Assembly: GCA_013396995.1 (NCBI GenBank)
Contig: VWZP01005513.1
Location: forward strand, 1 to 64,000
DNA: 64,000 nt
Direction of reading: 5' to 3'
DNA from: Dicaeum eximium
Taxonomy: Eukaryota; Chordata; Aves; Passeriformes; Dicaeidae
Shown here: positions 27,101 to 39,100 of the stretch, piece after piece
How positions within the stretch are numbered: the first letter of the stretch is position 1
How the letters are laid out: every line of letters begins with the position of its first letter
Notes under the pieces: model-generated
What the model saw: only the letters and a program-made list of their open reading frames with translations
Told to the model about the DNA's origin: nothing
Database searches by the model: none
Program-made: the position numbers and the translations under genes

Positions 27101-30100
27101 ACTACGTTGAACAGACAGGTTATTTACAGGTGGTGTTGGCACAGCATTTATTTTCAGAATCTCTCTTAAATATTCATTAAGGGTAAAAACAAGGAGGCAG
27201 CAATTCTAATATGAATAGTATATATCCAAGGTCAGTTCAAGGGGACGCAATGTCCTTATCTTCCCTGAAACCTGATGGTCTGCAGAAATCTTAGATGTAC
27301 TATTTCTTTCCAATATCCTTGATTTCTCTGTGTCTAAAGGTTGATGTTCATCATTATCTTTGGAGTAACACTTTTAGCTTGTTGTGTGATTCTACTGCTG
27401 TCCCATCAAAGAATTACTTTCTTCCTTCCTTTGTCTTCTGGAGAGAACTTCTCACTTCAGCTCCTTTCAGGTTTTAATATATGTGCTTTGAATTTTGCTT
27501 TTGCAACCACCTACGTCTTTCCATTCCATACACTGAAAGCTCTGAGTAGCTGGGTGGAAGTTAAATACTATGTGCTTGAAGTAGGACAGAAATTAAACAC
27601 AAAAAGGAGATGTGAACATCTCCCAGAATGAAATGATTGATTTCCAGATAGCAATAGTTAGAGTAACAACTTGAAGTAAGAAAAAAGAAACCAAAAATTT
27701 AAGTTCACTTATAGCAGAGACACAGAACAATGGAAGAAAGAAGTAGGCAAAATACTTTAAAATGTACAGCTCTGACTCATCAAATAATAAATATGGCACG
27801 TTTCATTCCCAGTTTGGAGAGCGGGTATTTCAGCTGACGGGATCTGGAGTTCCTCCTGGGCAGATGGAAACCACCACCATCAGCTCCTGCATTGGCGAGT
27901 ACTCCTCTTCCATCATAGCCTTCGAAAATCCAACTGATGAAAACGTGGTGGTGGACATCATGCTGGCAGGTACAGGGGTTTGGAATTTTTTTTTTTTTTT
28001 TTGGAGTGGGGGAAGGAATTTAAGCTCCTTGGGTTCCATTAGAAGTGTGAAAGGGATGTGATTAAATTCTCCTCGTTCCATATTGTGGCAATAGAGTTCT
28101 TGTGTATTGTCCACATCCACCCTGAAAACTCCGTAGGGTGTGCTGCGGGGAGATGGGAAAGAACACAAACCTGTAACAGCTGTTCACTGAAGATTTCCTA
28201 GGTCTTAGATTGGATAACTAAAGGAGTTAGTAAGAGAGCAAGGGCAAAACAATTTTAAGGTTTTCTTTGGGATTTTTTTTTTCTGATGACCTTCCAAACA
28301 AGTATGTTTCCTATTTTCAAAACATGCTTTAAAGAATAATATGAGATCCAGAATTATCAGAGATTAGGAGGTAATTGTCCATACTGTGAATTCACAAATG
28401 CTGTAAGAACTCAGGTTCTAAATCCCACATTCTCATTGATGACTAAAATTTACTCAGTCGAAGAGGAAATTTCACTTTGAGTGCATCAAAAGGCTTTAAA
28501 AGGTTCTCTGAATTTCCACCTACTTGAACATACCATGTAGGTTGCATCAGAAAACAGGTGCCAAAGCATGTCGTGGCATTTACAAATAAAAAAAAGTTGA
28601 AGATAAATCTTCCAGTTTTATATTTATAAACAAATAAATGTAAGAGAAATAGCAAAACAATAAGAGAATACTAAAATCAAGCCTGTTCAAAGGTAAGTTT
28701 TTAAGCCATGCTTACACACTTGTGCTGTGATTTGGGGTTTGAGGCACATAGAATAAGTGAAGAAATGTGATTTTTAAAAACTGTAGATTCATTTTTGTTT
28801 GTTGCATTAAACTCACACTTTTTAATCCCACCTTCTGAATATTAATTAGAAACAAAGAAATACAGCTTTATCCACATACACGGTTCATATATGGGGGATC
28901 TTGAAAATATGTTTAAAAAGTCAAGAGCATCTTGGTCTCATGACTAAACACTCCATGCTTTTGCTGATTTTTTTGTCAGACTTCAGTGCAATTTTCCCTG
29001 TTTAACTGCTGAAATATTTTCATTTATTGAAATAAAACGAAACAGAGTACCATGTGTAAATGACCGGATCTCTTGTGAATTTGAGTTGATGTTGTCTTCT
29101 GGGAAACACTGAAAGAACCAACAGCATGCAAAACATCCAGTGCTTACAGGCCAAGTGGATCATGGCCAGGATCTTGGGGACGTTACCAGAGTTCAGCTGC
29201 TGAGCAGGATACCTGGCAGAGAGGGGGGGAATCCTGGAATTGAGTAAAAGAGTCTTCTCCAGCTTCCTACATCTGGCATTTAGATGTCCTGAAGTGACAA
29301 GGAGCACTGCACACTGGCTCTGACCAGGAGACAGGGCAGTTGCAGCAGCAGGTGGCATCCAGTGCACATACACAAGGCTCCAGAGTGCTTCTCACAGTTA
29401 GAAAAGGAAGCGTAAATGTTGACTGCACACCACAGGAGCTGCTCTTGGGCAGCCATTCTGACTGTGCAGTCATTACTTCTGTAATCCAAATGGAAGCTGT
29501 GAGGGTGGAAGCTGTAACTCTGGTGTGAGGCAGTCAGGAATTGTAGAGGTTTCTCCCAGTGCAGTGCAGTGTGAATGGCAGGAGCCTCACCAGCTGGATG
29601 AATGCTGTGGTAGGTGAACCTCCTGTTTTGAGAGGGAAATGGGCAGCCTGTAGGGGAGCCACAGGCTGTCAGATCCACAAATACAGATGAAATTCACAAT
29701 GTAATAAAACAAATGGCCAATATGATTGTGAGACTGTTGTTTTCTATGAAAGTTCATGTTGATCACAAGATTTTCCTGTTGACTGGGAAAAGGCTTTGTT
29801 GTTTCCTTCTTTGAAAAGTGGTAGAAAGAAGACTGGAGGAGCAGTAGGATGATCAGCCTCACCTGAACCCCTGGTGGGGTCATTGGACACTTCCTTTTGC
29901 AGTGTAGCCCATGATTTGCACATTCTCTTACAGTCCATGTCCAAGCCCACCAAGGTCAAGAAGGTAATCAGGAGTAGTCAAATGGATTTCTTAAGTGCAA
30001 ATCATGACTGACAAATGTGATTGCCTTCTGTCTGGAAATGAGTGATTATGCAAATAAAGGAGGAGCAGTGAATGTAATATACTATGATTTAGTAAGACTT

Positions 30101-33100
30101 TGTCACTGTATCCTGTAACATTGTTGTTTGGAATCTCAGGAAGTCTAGGCTTGATGAGGAGACTGCTGAGTGAGTTGGAAACTTGGCTGAACTGTTGGTC
30201 TCAAATGATTATGATCAACATCTTGACATTCAGCTGCTGGCTGGTAATGATTGTTGCACCCCAGGGGTCAGCTTTGGGGCCCCTATTATTCAAGACCTTT
30301 ATTAAGGACATGGATGATGATAGAGATTGCAATGTAAATTAGGGAGAGGAACTGACATGATGGATGGTAGAGCTTCAGTCCAGAGGTGCCTTGATAAATT
30401 GTTGGTATACCTTAGTTTTGAATTGCTTTGTTCATCATCACATCATTCCTGGAACAGCTGAAGACAAAGTGAACTTTTACATTATTAGTAATGCAGTTTT
30501 CATGCTGAAATGTTAACTCTTTGTATTTTTCCTTCACTCTGTCTACCCTGTGTGCTGATCTTAGCCTAGACTTTGTGAATTGGAAGTGCTGTGAATTACT
30601 AGCTGTGCAACCCAGCCTATTTGACCAGGAAATAACTGGTTTTATAAACTTTTGAAGTGTAGGTGTGTATTACATCTGTGGTATAAAGATTCCTGTTACA
30701 TCTCACGAATGCAGGATGCTTAATTCTAGGAAAGTGCAAGCTGGGATTCTGATTTGTACAACAAGAGTGATTCAGAGATGCAAACTGCTTGTCTTATTGA
30801 GAATAAATCTAGTACCAGACAGCACAGTTTAGTAGTCCATTACTATGAGGTATTATTTGTAAGAATGCTAATCTATTGTGCTGTTCAGAAAATAATGTAG
30901 AAGAATAATCAAACTTATCTGTGATGCAACTTAATCAGAAAAATTATTTATAGGGCCTAAATACTGTAACTAAAGCCTAGTATATTGTGGAATTCTGAGA
31001 AACAGGAGAAACTGTGTTGTTTAATTGTTTTAGTTAAAGCAGTCTTCTTTCTAGCTGTTGGGCATGAACTTGTCCCAGGGAGTTGTTCAGAAATAGTGAC
31101 AGAGACAGAAGTATCTGGCTTAGACAATGAAGGACTAATGTTAGTTTTATGCATCAGAAGTTTTCAGTCTTCATTTTTTCTTTACCCATCAGAAGACCTG
31201 ACATCATGATTATCTAATGTTTCTGTGATCTGTGGAATTACAGAAGGTCGTCTTTGAAAAAATAAATTCTATACTGCAATCTTTATGGAAGGATAATCAT
31301 ACCTGTCCTTTAAAGTCTATCTTGAATTTTTTCATCAGAATAATTGTAATGTTAATTTTCTGATTGAGTTGCTCTTGGTGACATGTACATAAAGTTTGCT
31401 TTGTTTGAATAACAAGATAGTTATTTATGCAGTCAAGCTGTATTTAATATTGTTCATTCTATGATTTGCTTTCTACAGGAATACTTAACTGGAATTCTTA
31501 TTTCCTTCTTTCCAGAGGAAGAGAAGTCTAGTCTTATAAGGAAAATCGTGAATGCACAGGTTCTGTTTAGCATTCCTGGCCCTTACATATCCTGAGAAAT
31601 ATGTCAGGCTTATTGCTGGTGTTACTGGAGGCCAGAAAGAGGATGGAATGAGGAAAGAGGAAGAAAGAGGAAATCAACAGAAGCAGCAACTCAGAAATCA
31701 GAGTGACATGCCTGACTGATCTTGATCTTTAGAAATTGTCTTTTAGACCATGTGCCCCTTCTTAAGAGAATTCAGCATGTTAACAACGAAAATAGGGCAT
31801 CCTGATTAAAGTGTAACAGCAATAAGCATCAACATTTATAGATTTACTTCATGCTTTAAAGAAAATTACACAAGTTATCTGTCTTATTTTCAAGTAAAAT
31901 TCCACAGGCAGTTTATGCCCTGTATATAGATGTGAAATTATGTTTAGAACTGCAGAGTTCAGGAATGAAAATGGACATTAATTGGGAATTGTCCTATCTG
32001 GACCATTTCTGAAGCTTTCATTTGCATTTCTGAAGCTTTGTCAAACTCAAGAGCATTATTCCTCAGAAATGTTTCTTTCTGTGCATTTTAACTGCTGTTG
32101 TAGCACAAACAGTCCTTTATTTGGGATAATTATAGAGCAAGTAAAAGTACTACTACTACTACTACCCTGGACCTCTTTAAACTAGGTATTTTCTTATTGA
32201 ATTTAATACCAATAAGTTTTCTTCCCAGGATTTAGACACTTGGATGCTTAAACGTGCAGCTCTAATTCACATTGGCATTCACAGCTAAATTAAGAGTAGT
32301 CATCTGAGTAGTGTTTATTTAACAGTAGGTGATTTTCCCCAAAATGAGCCAGTGACCAGAACTACAGAGTATGCAAACTCCTGTCACAGATGGTTTAGCA
32401 ACCTGCACTAGTTCAGCTGTTTCAGGTTGAATGATACTGCATTTCTGTAAATACCAGTGTATAATATTTCTACTGAGAGTTTTTTTGGAAGCAACAAAAA
32501 CGATATAAATAATTGAAACTCCTAAAATCTCCAGTGTAAACCAGAGACCACAGAGTATAAGAATTATCCCTAAGTGTTAGTGGTTTGTTAATACTATAAT
32601 GCTTTATTTTAGTCAATGTAGACAATTTATTTCATATTTTCAGTGGTCCAAATATATAGTTCAAGAAAAAAATTGCAACAGCTTTTATAGAGGATATTAA
32701 TTTCAGAGTTTGAAGTGCTATGCTCGAAGAAAAGATTAAAGCTGCAGCAGTAATTAGGATTTGGATAAGGGAGGTGGATTGGTTCTTCTGGAATCCAGTG
32801 TTACCTGCAGTAATAAAGCTGATATCTGTGGCAGTGTATAAGATTGCTTGTTAAAACTTACCCTATGTCCAAGATAAAGCTGCATTCATAGCAGGTTGGC
32901 CATGTCTTTTTCCATTCAAAGATTTCCAAATTGGAATTGACTCTTTTTAAAGGTACTTCGCAAAATATTTTCAAACTGCTTCCTGGGGCTTTATGCAATT
33001 GAACTAAGTACTTGAAGACTCAAAGACTTGGTCATTTTTCATTCAGACAAAATATATTGGACTAAGTATTGCATATATATGTCAATTTTAGAGTGAAATA

Positions 33101-36100
33101 ATAAAGATGTGAAGAAATAATATTTTTAGTCATCTAGTCAGTTTATAATACAAGTCCTAACATCACTTTATGCCGATTCTGATATAATTTAAATCATTAT
33201 TTTAGCTATCAATTAAAAAACATAATGTGCAATATATAAATGCACCTCTGAAGTGATAAATGCAATTTGGAAGCCTCATGAAGCATAACATAGTGCCTTT
33301 AGTTTCATACAGTGAAACTATATATTTCAGATAAAAAAAGATCTTGAGATTAGTTAGCTACTTTTAGCTGAATTAGTTACTTTTTAGCTGAATGTGTAGA
33401 AGGATATAAACTAAAAATAAATACCATTTATTTTAAAGTTTGCAAAATTCTCCTAGTAGGGAAAATTTAAAGTATTCAGCTTATTAGCGGCCTGGGAAAA
33501 AAAAAGATAGAAAATAATTCTTACAGAATAATTAGCCTAAAAGAAGAAGAAGATTTTACTGTAGCCTTGTTTTTGCCACTGCAGTCTCTCAGGTCAGGAA
33601 AGAAGGTGATACAGTTGTTTCATTGATATATTAAAATGAGTGTGTTGGCTTTTCTTATGCACGCATGATTTAATATTTGGCAAGGGCCCTTCAATTCTTT
33701 TTTGTATTTCCTCATAGTTCACAAATCTTACTTTGAACCTCTAAACTGATTTCTGAAACCTTGTTATTGAGGTGAAATATTTTTGGACTGTTTCTCTTCT
33801 TCCAAGAGCTAAGAATGATAGAGACAAGATAGCTGTCCTTTGCCTTCCTGAACTTCTTTGATCATTATTCTGTTTCTTAAAGCTATCTTAACTTTGTTCC
33901 ATAACCCCAAATGACAGTCTTCCCTGGCTGTTGGATGAGTCCTGTGTTTCCTGTCTTCCTGTCAGCAGTTCATCATTCAGTGTTACCACACTTTAATATG
34001 ACATATTATACAGATATAGTCTATCTATTGGTCTCAGGTTCTTGGAGTTAGCTGCTAGACATATTTCCTAAAAGGAATTTCCTTTGGCTGCCTAAACAGT
34101 TCCAAAATCTGTTTATAAAATTTGACTTCAATCTAACTTTTCCTATCTCATTTTTCATTTATCCACAGCATTGACAGTGATCAGTGAAACAATCTAGATA
34201 ATGTCTAATAAATCCTCTGTCTTTATGAAGTGATCTCTTGGTTGATCCAGTAACTTGCCAACAAGAAAGCAATTCCTGTCTGCAGCTGTGTCTGCACTGC
34301 TGGTCCTGAACCTACATTCTCCTACATTTCATGTCAACATTGGCTTTCATTGCTACTTGATATTTTCATTTAGAAAACAGTTTATTTTGTAATCTCTAAT
34401 TGTTATTTATCTGAAAATATTTTAAACTTGGCCTTTTCTTGATGCCGCATTATTTAATTTTAATTCTATTTAAAAAGATATCCATATTGTATCTATACTT
34501 CGCAATGAGAGAACCCTTAAGAAGAGCAGGAAAAAAGAGGCCATGTGCTCCCATTCAAGGGTGTATTTTATAAAGTCTATCTGTAAAGCTGTTTTATTGG
34601 AGAAATTGTTCCATTAATTTTGAATTCTAAATGGGTTTCCACAAATAATTTTTTAAATTTTTTTTTTTTTTTAGATGAAGGGCTGTTGAATCAGCATCTG
34701 AGTCCATCTGTCCTGTCCCAGGCCACCTATAAGGAATCTGTTTTTCAACTTCTGCTTAAACAGCCACAAGGTATGTAGCTTCTTAACCCTTAATATATAT
34801 TTAAACTATTATTGTTATTTATTTTATTAACTTAACCTGCAACAAGTCGCAATTTCCTAAAACGTGAAGTACCAGAGTGGAAAAATATGTAATTTCTAAG
34901 AAAATTACTTTTAAAATAAAATTTCTGTAGTTTAAAGGATAAGTTAAGAAGAAAAAGAAGAGGAACGGAATTCCAAAAATCAAAGACTTAGACAATTGTA
35001 ACTGCTTTTTGGTTCTGTTTATTTGTTGTCTGTCTGGGGTTTTTTAAGGTAATTCTGGTCTATAGTTTCTGGGAAAATTTTCATAGCAAAATACAGAAAA
35101 CAGTACTTTCCAATTAAAAAAACTATCTGGAAAGAATTAAACTATTGGGTTTATTATCCTGAATCAAATTTTAGATGTCATTGCTGGTCATATCTGATCT
35201 GAGATGGGATGTGAAAGGAACTAATTGCCTTTAGTACTGTAATTTTACCAAAATTTATTTTTGTATATGATAATAATTGATTTATTTGATTTATCTGATG
35301 TTATTATAAGGCTTGTATTATATGCAGAAATTGCATATTTTAATGATTCAAAATGATTAATTGCTGAAGTATAGAAGATAAGTTGATTTCTGTACCTATT
35401 TTAAATATTTTTCCTACTAATTATTTCCATTGAATATTTCTCCAATATGCTTTCTAATTTCAGAACACACAGTTAAATTATTAATATTTTCAATTATTTA
35501 CCAAAGAAATTAATTTTCTTTGCTCATATCCCCCACAAATATGTGTGAGCATCTGTTTCATATTAATATAGATATCAAAATAAGCCATACCATTTTCCTT
35601 AAAGAAATAGTGTCTATCTCACATTAAGGACCTTGTTTAGAAATATGAAATGAGGATCACTTGTTTACAATTTCATTCAAAAAGATTTGCCATCTGCTAT
35701 GATTTTCCTGTAGATGTACTTGACAGATCTTTATTTTGTAAAGGATATTGCAGACGTTACTGTTCCCAGCAAGGAACTGTTTTTGTTTTCCCTTCTGCAA
35801 GCTTACTGTGCCTCAAAACATTTCTAGGGGATATAGAAAGAAGGATTTGGAAGAAACAGGTGTAAGAATTGATCTGGTTGTCATGTCATTTTTATATATA
35901 TACATTTCCTGTGGTTTCATTCCAGCCAGCAGCCAAGCCCCAGGCAGCCACTCACTCACTCCCCCACCAGCAGGACCAGGGAGAGAATTGGAAGGGTAAA
36001 AGGTGGAAAACTCATGGGCTGAGATGAGTTTGATATGGAAAGTAAAAGCCACGCAAGCAAGGCAGAGGAAAACAAGGAATTCATTCACTGCTTCCCAAGG

Positions 36101-39100
36101 GCAGGCAGGTTTTCAGCCGTCTCCAGAACCCCATCACATCTAACAGTGACTTGGGCAGACAAGCCCCATCACTGCAAACATCCCCCCTTGCTCCTTCTTT
36201 CTTCCACTTTATACACTGAGCCATGATGTCATATGGTCTGGAATATCCCTGTGGTCAGTTTGGGTCACCTGTCCTGCTGTGTCTCCTCCCAGCATCCCAT
36301 GCACACCATTCTCCTCACCAGAGTGGCAATAGGAAAAGCAGAAAAGGCCTTGGTTCTGTGTAAACCCTGCTCAGCAGTAACAAAAACATCCCCATATTAT
36401 CATCACTGTGTTCAGCACAAATCCAAAACACTGCCCCATACCAGCCACTGAGAAGAAAGTTAATTTTACCCCAGCTGAAACCAGCACACGTTATACAGAC
36501 AAATATAAAAGCTGTAACTTGTGCTATGACCTTTTATATATCCTTTTTTTCCACAGAAGCAGTGAGGCACTGTCCAAAACAATCTAGTTCATGGATGCAG
36601 TAAAACTGAAAGCGCAATCACTTCACAAATATAAGAAATATAAGAGCAGCAAAGCAATCTTTAAAAGTTGTACTATTTTCCTCATCTTTTATGTCTGAAC
36701 TATCTTAATGATGTAATCAGTAGATGAAGATCAGATTAGATGCAGGTGTTACTGCTTACCATTATTCCTTATAAAAAAGAAACAATACTTCGTGTTGGAG
36801 CTAAGTGCTCTTGATAGACTTGCTGAAATATGATTTTATGCTTATGGAAAATCTGTGCTTGTTACTAATTAATTACTTGTTTTTCCTTCTCTCACTTGAA
36901 AAGCTGGGGGTAGAAATTCAGAAATAGTGAGATAGTCTGAGAATCTAGGAGACATTTTTTCATCACCCTTTCACTGTGTACTTCACCCAAACTGTGTACT
37001 TCACCCAGTCCTCAGAGTGAAGGTTTGGTCTCATTTTGCATTCAACCTCCAGTCATCACATTTTATGGCTTAGCTGCTGTTCTGGGTGATCAGTAAGCCT
37101 CTCTTATAACCACATGGTGCAGCATCAAACAGGAGCAGTAAACAGGTAGTTGGCTGAATATGCTTTTAAGATATCTCTCTCCATGTTTCAACACAAATTT
37201 TATATTGTATAACTTCTATATTTTAAGCTGCCACATCACCGGTATCATGTTTATCTCTTTCCCTATGGAGAAATCCATGATTAACTCCTTAATTTTTTCT
37301 TCTAACTTTGGTTTTCATCTAAAATATATTTATTTGTTAACTTTGCCCACCACTTAGGAAGGAAAGATGAAATATATTTGATAAATGTATTTAATGTGAG
37401 ACATTTTCTAAAAAGCTGCCTGTAGTGTAAAACAAGTTGATGGCAATCAAATGTGAGATACTAAAATTCTGTGTATGCTCTTTGGAAGCATGTTATTATT
37501 ACAGTTTCATATTTTATTCAACATTCTTTGAGAAAGCATTTTAGCATACTTTTAATGTCATGTACAGCCCACTGTGATTACAGATAATTTGGCTTTTAAA
37601 CTAATTTCACCTTAGAAATGGCATAAATTTTGTTCAGGTCCTCAGGCAGTTCTCTAAAATATTAGGTTTCAAGATTTGGTTCTTGAATCCTATACTTAGT
37701 TGCATCTGCTTTTTTCTTTCAGTAATTTTGCGTGCACAGTGTTTTTTATTATTATTGCTTTCAAAGACTGAAAAAACAACAAAACCAACATACTTGGTTG
37801 CCCTGGTTGTCCTTAGTTCCTCTCTGTTTCTTTTATAATGTTTTCATTATCTCAAAATGACTTGAAGAGCCAGAGAAAAGGAAAAAAAGATAAGCTATTT
37901 CTCCATTCTAGCAGGCTATTTTGAAAGCATGTTGGAAAATACTAAGTTTTCTTCCCTCTTCTATGTTTTAACTGCATTTTATGACCAAGGTTTGGTCCCT
38001 CACAACAAACAGAAATAATTTTACACTTTTTAAGTTCCATCAGAGATTCTGTGGAAGGCAACCATCAGTGGCTCCTCCATCTGTGGGCATGTTCAGTTCT
38101 TAGGACTGCAGATCATCGTTTCTTTCTACTCCACTGTCTGTAATTTTTGGGAAGGGGCACAGTTTGCTAGATCAGGTTACCTTTAACATCTCCATTTTTC
38201 CTTATACCCTACTGCTACTTTTGTCCCTTCTCCTGAAGTGCTGTTAGGGCTGGCTTTGTGAGAGGGTCCAGGATTAACTCCAGGGTCAATTCAGTGCACA
38301 AAGTCAGGCTTAACTTCAGTTCTGTTATGTTACTATGAATATTGAACAGAGGCTGGCTGATTGGAGGCCGTATCTAGATGGGGAATTACTGGCTGTTGGG
38401 TATTTAGTAGGAAAATTTATGGTCCCTGTGTCCTCAGCACCAGCATGTCAGAGGAAGGTTTACTGACAGGCTGTATCCTGCTGGAGATTGGTGATTGTCC
38501 CTGGTGGCTGGAGGGGCCATAGAGCTGGTGGTGACAACCAGGAGCTTCCTGAGAATATTTTAATATCGTTTTCACTGGATTTGTCCTCTGAGTGAGAAAC
38601 CTACCTGTCCTCCTCCTTAGAGTATGAGATTCCTTCCTCTCGGGATCACTTTTGGTGTGGGCATCTTTTGCTGTGTAGAGAGAGACTTTGCAAGTAGGAT
38701 TTGTGTAATTTCAGAGTACACAGATTTGTTTTATGGTCTGATACATGCAGTAAATAACCAGGACTAACACACTGCTGGGGTAGATATTGCCATGGTCAGT
38801 ATTCCCAATGAGGCATGGGATGTATCTTTGCTGCCCAGGTTGTCATTAGTCATTAGAAGACAGGTCAGCTTTTGTCTTGGAATGGGTTCATCCATGATAT
38901 TGCTGGATTGCCATCTTCTAATTCTTTGTTTTCTTTCCATAGATTTTTTTATAGCTTTTCACTTCAGAACTTTTTTACTGAGTCCTTGAGTTGTTTCTTA
39001 GCTATTTTCTCACACCTTATGACTTGTCTCAGTAGAATCAATCCAAAGTAGTGGTGCTCTGCTGTACCTAGTTAGACTCTGCACCACTGACAGCTGAACT

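Larger units (their letters stand above)
27970..34674 (+). other. CFAP47: Intron between CFAP47 exons 5 and 6
   Basis: The intron is 6.7 kb. It opens with a 17-T run 16 bases after the donor. It contains a moderately GC-rich stretch with minus-strand open frames of unknown origin (29020-29900) and a degraded CR1 reverse-transcriptase segment (29960-30405). From about 30.4 to 34.6 kb I see only AT-rich sequence and a short TAC run at 32148-32163. Confidence 0.85.

Noticed and set aside
31486..31560. Exon after the acceptor ttccttctttccag
   Set aside because: The following frames close quickly and do not match CFAP47. Exon 5 joins exon 6 without it.
35748..36451. Open frames of 63-91 codons
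   Set aside because: They fall mostly within the antisense ERVL-type LTR, which does not encode protein.
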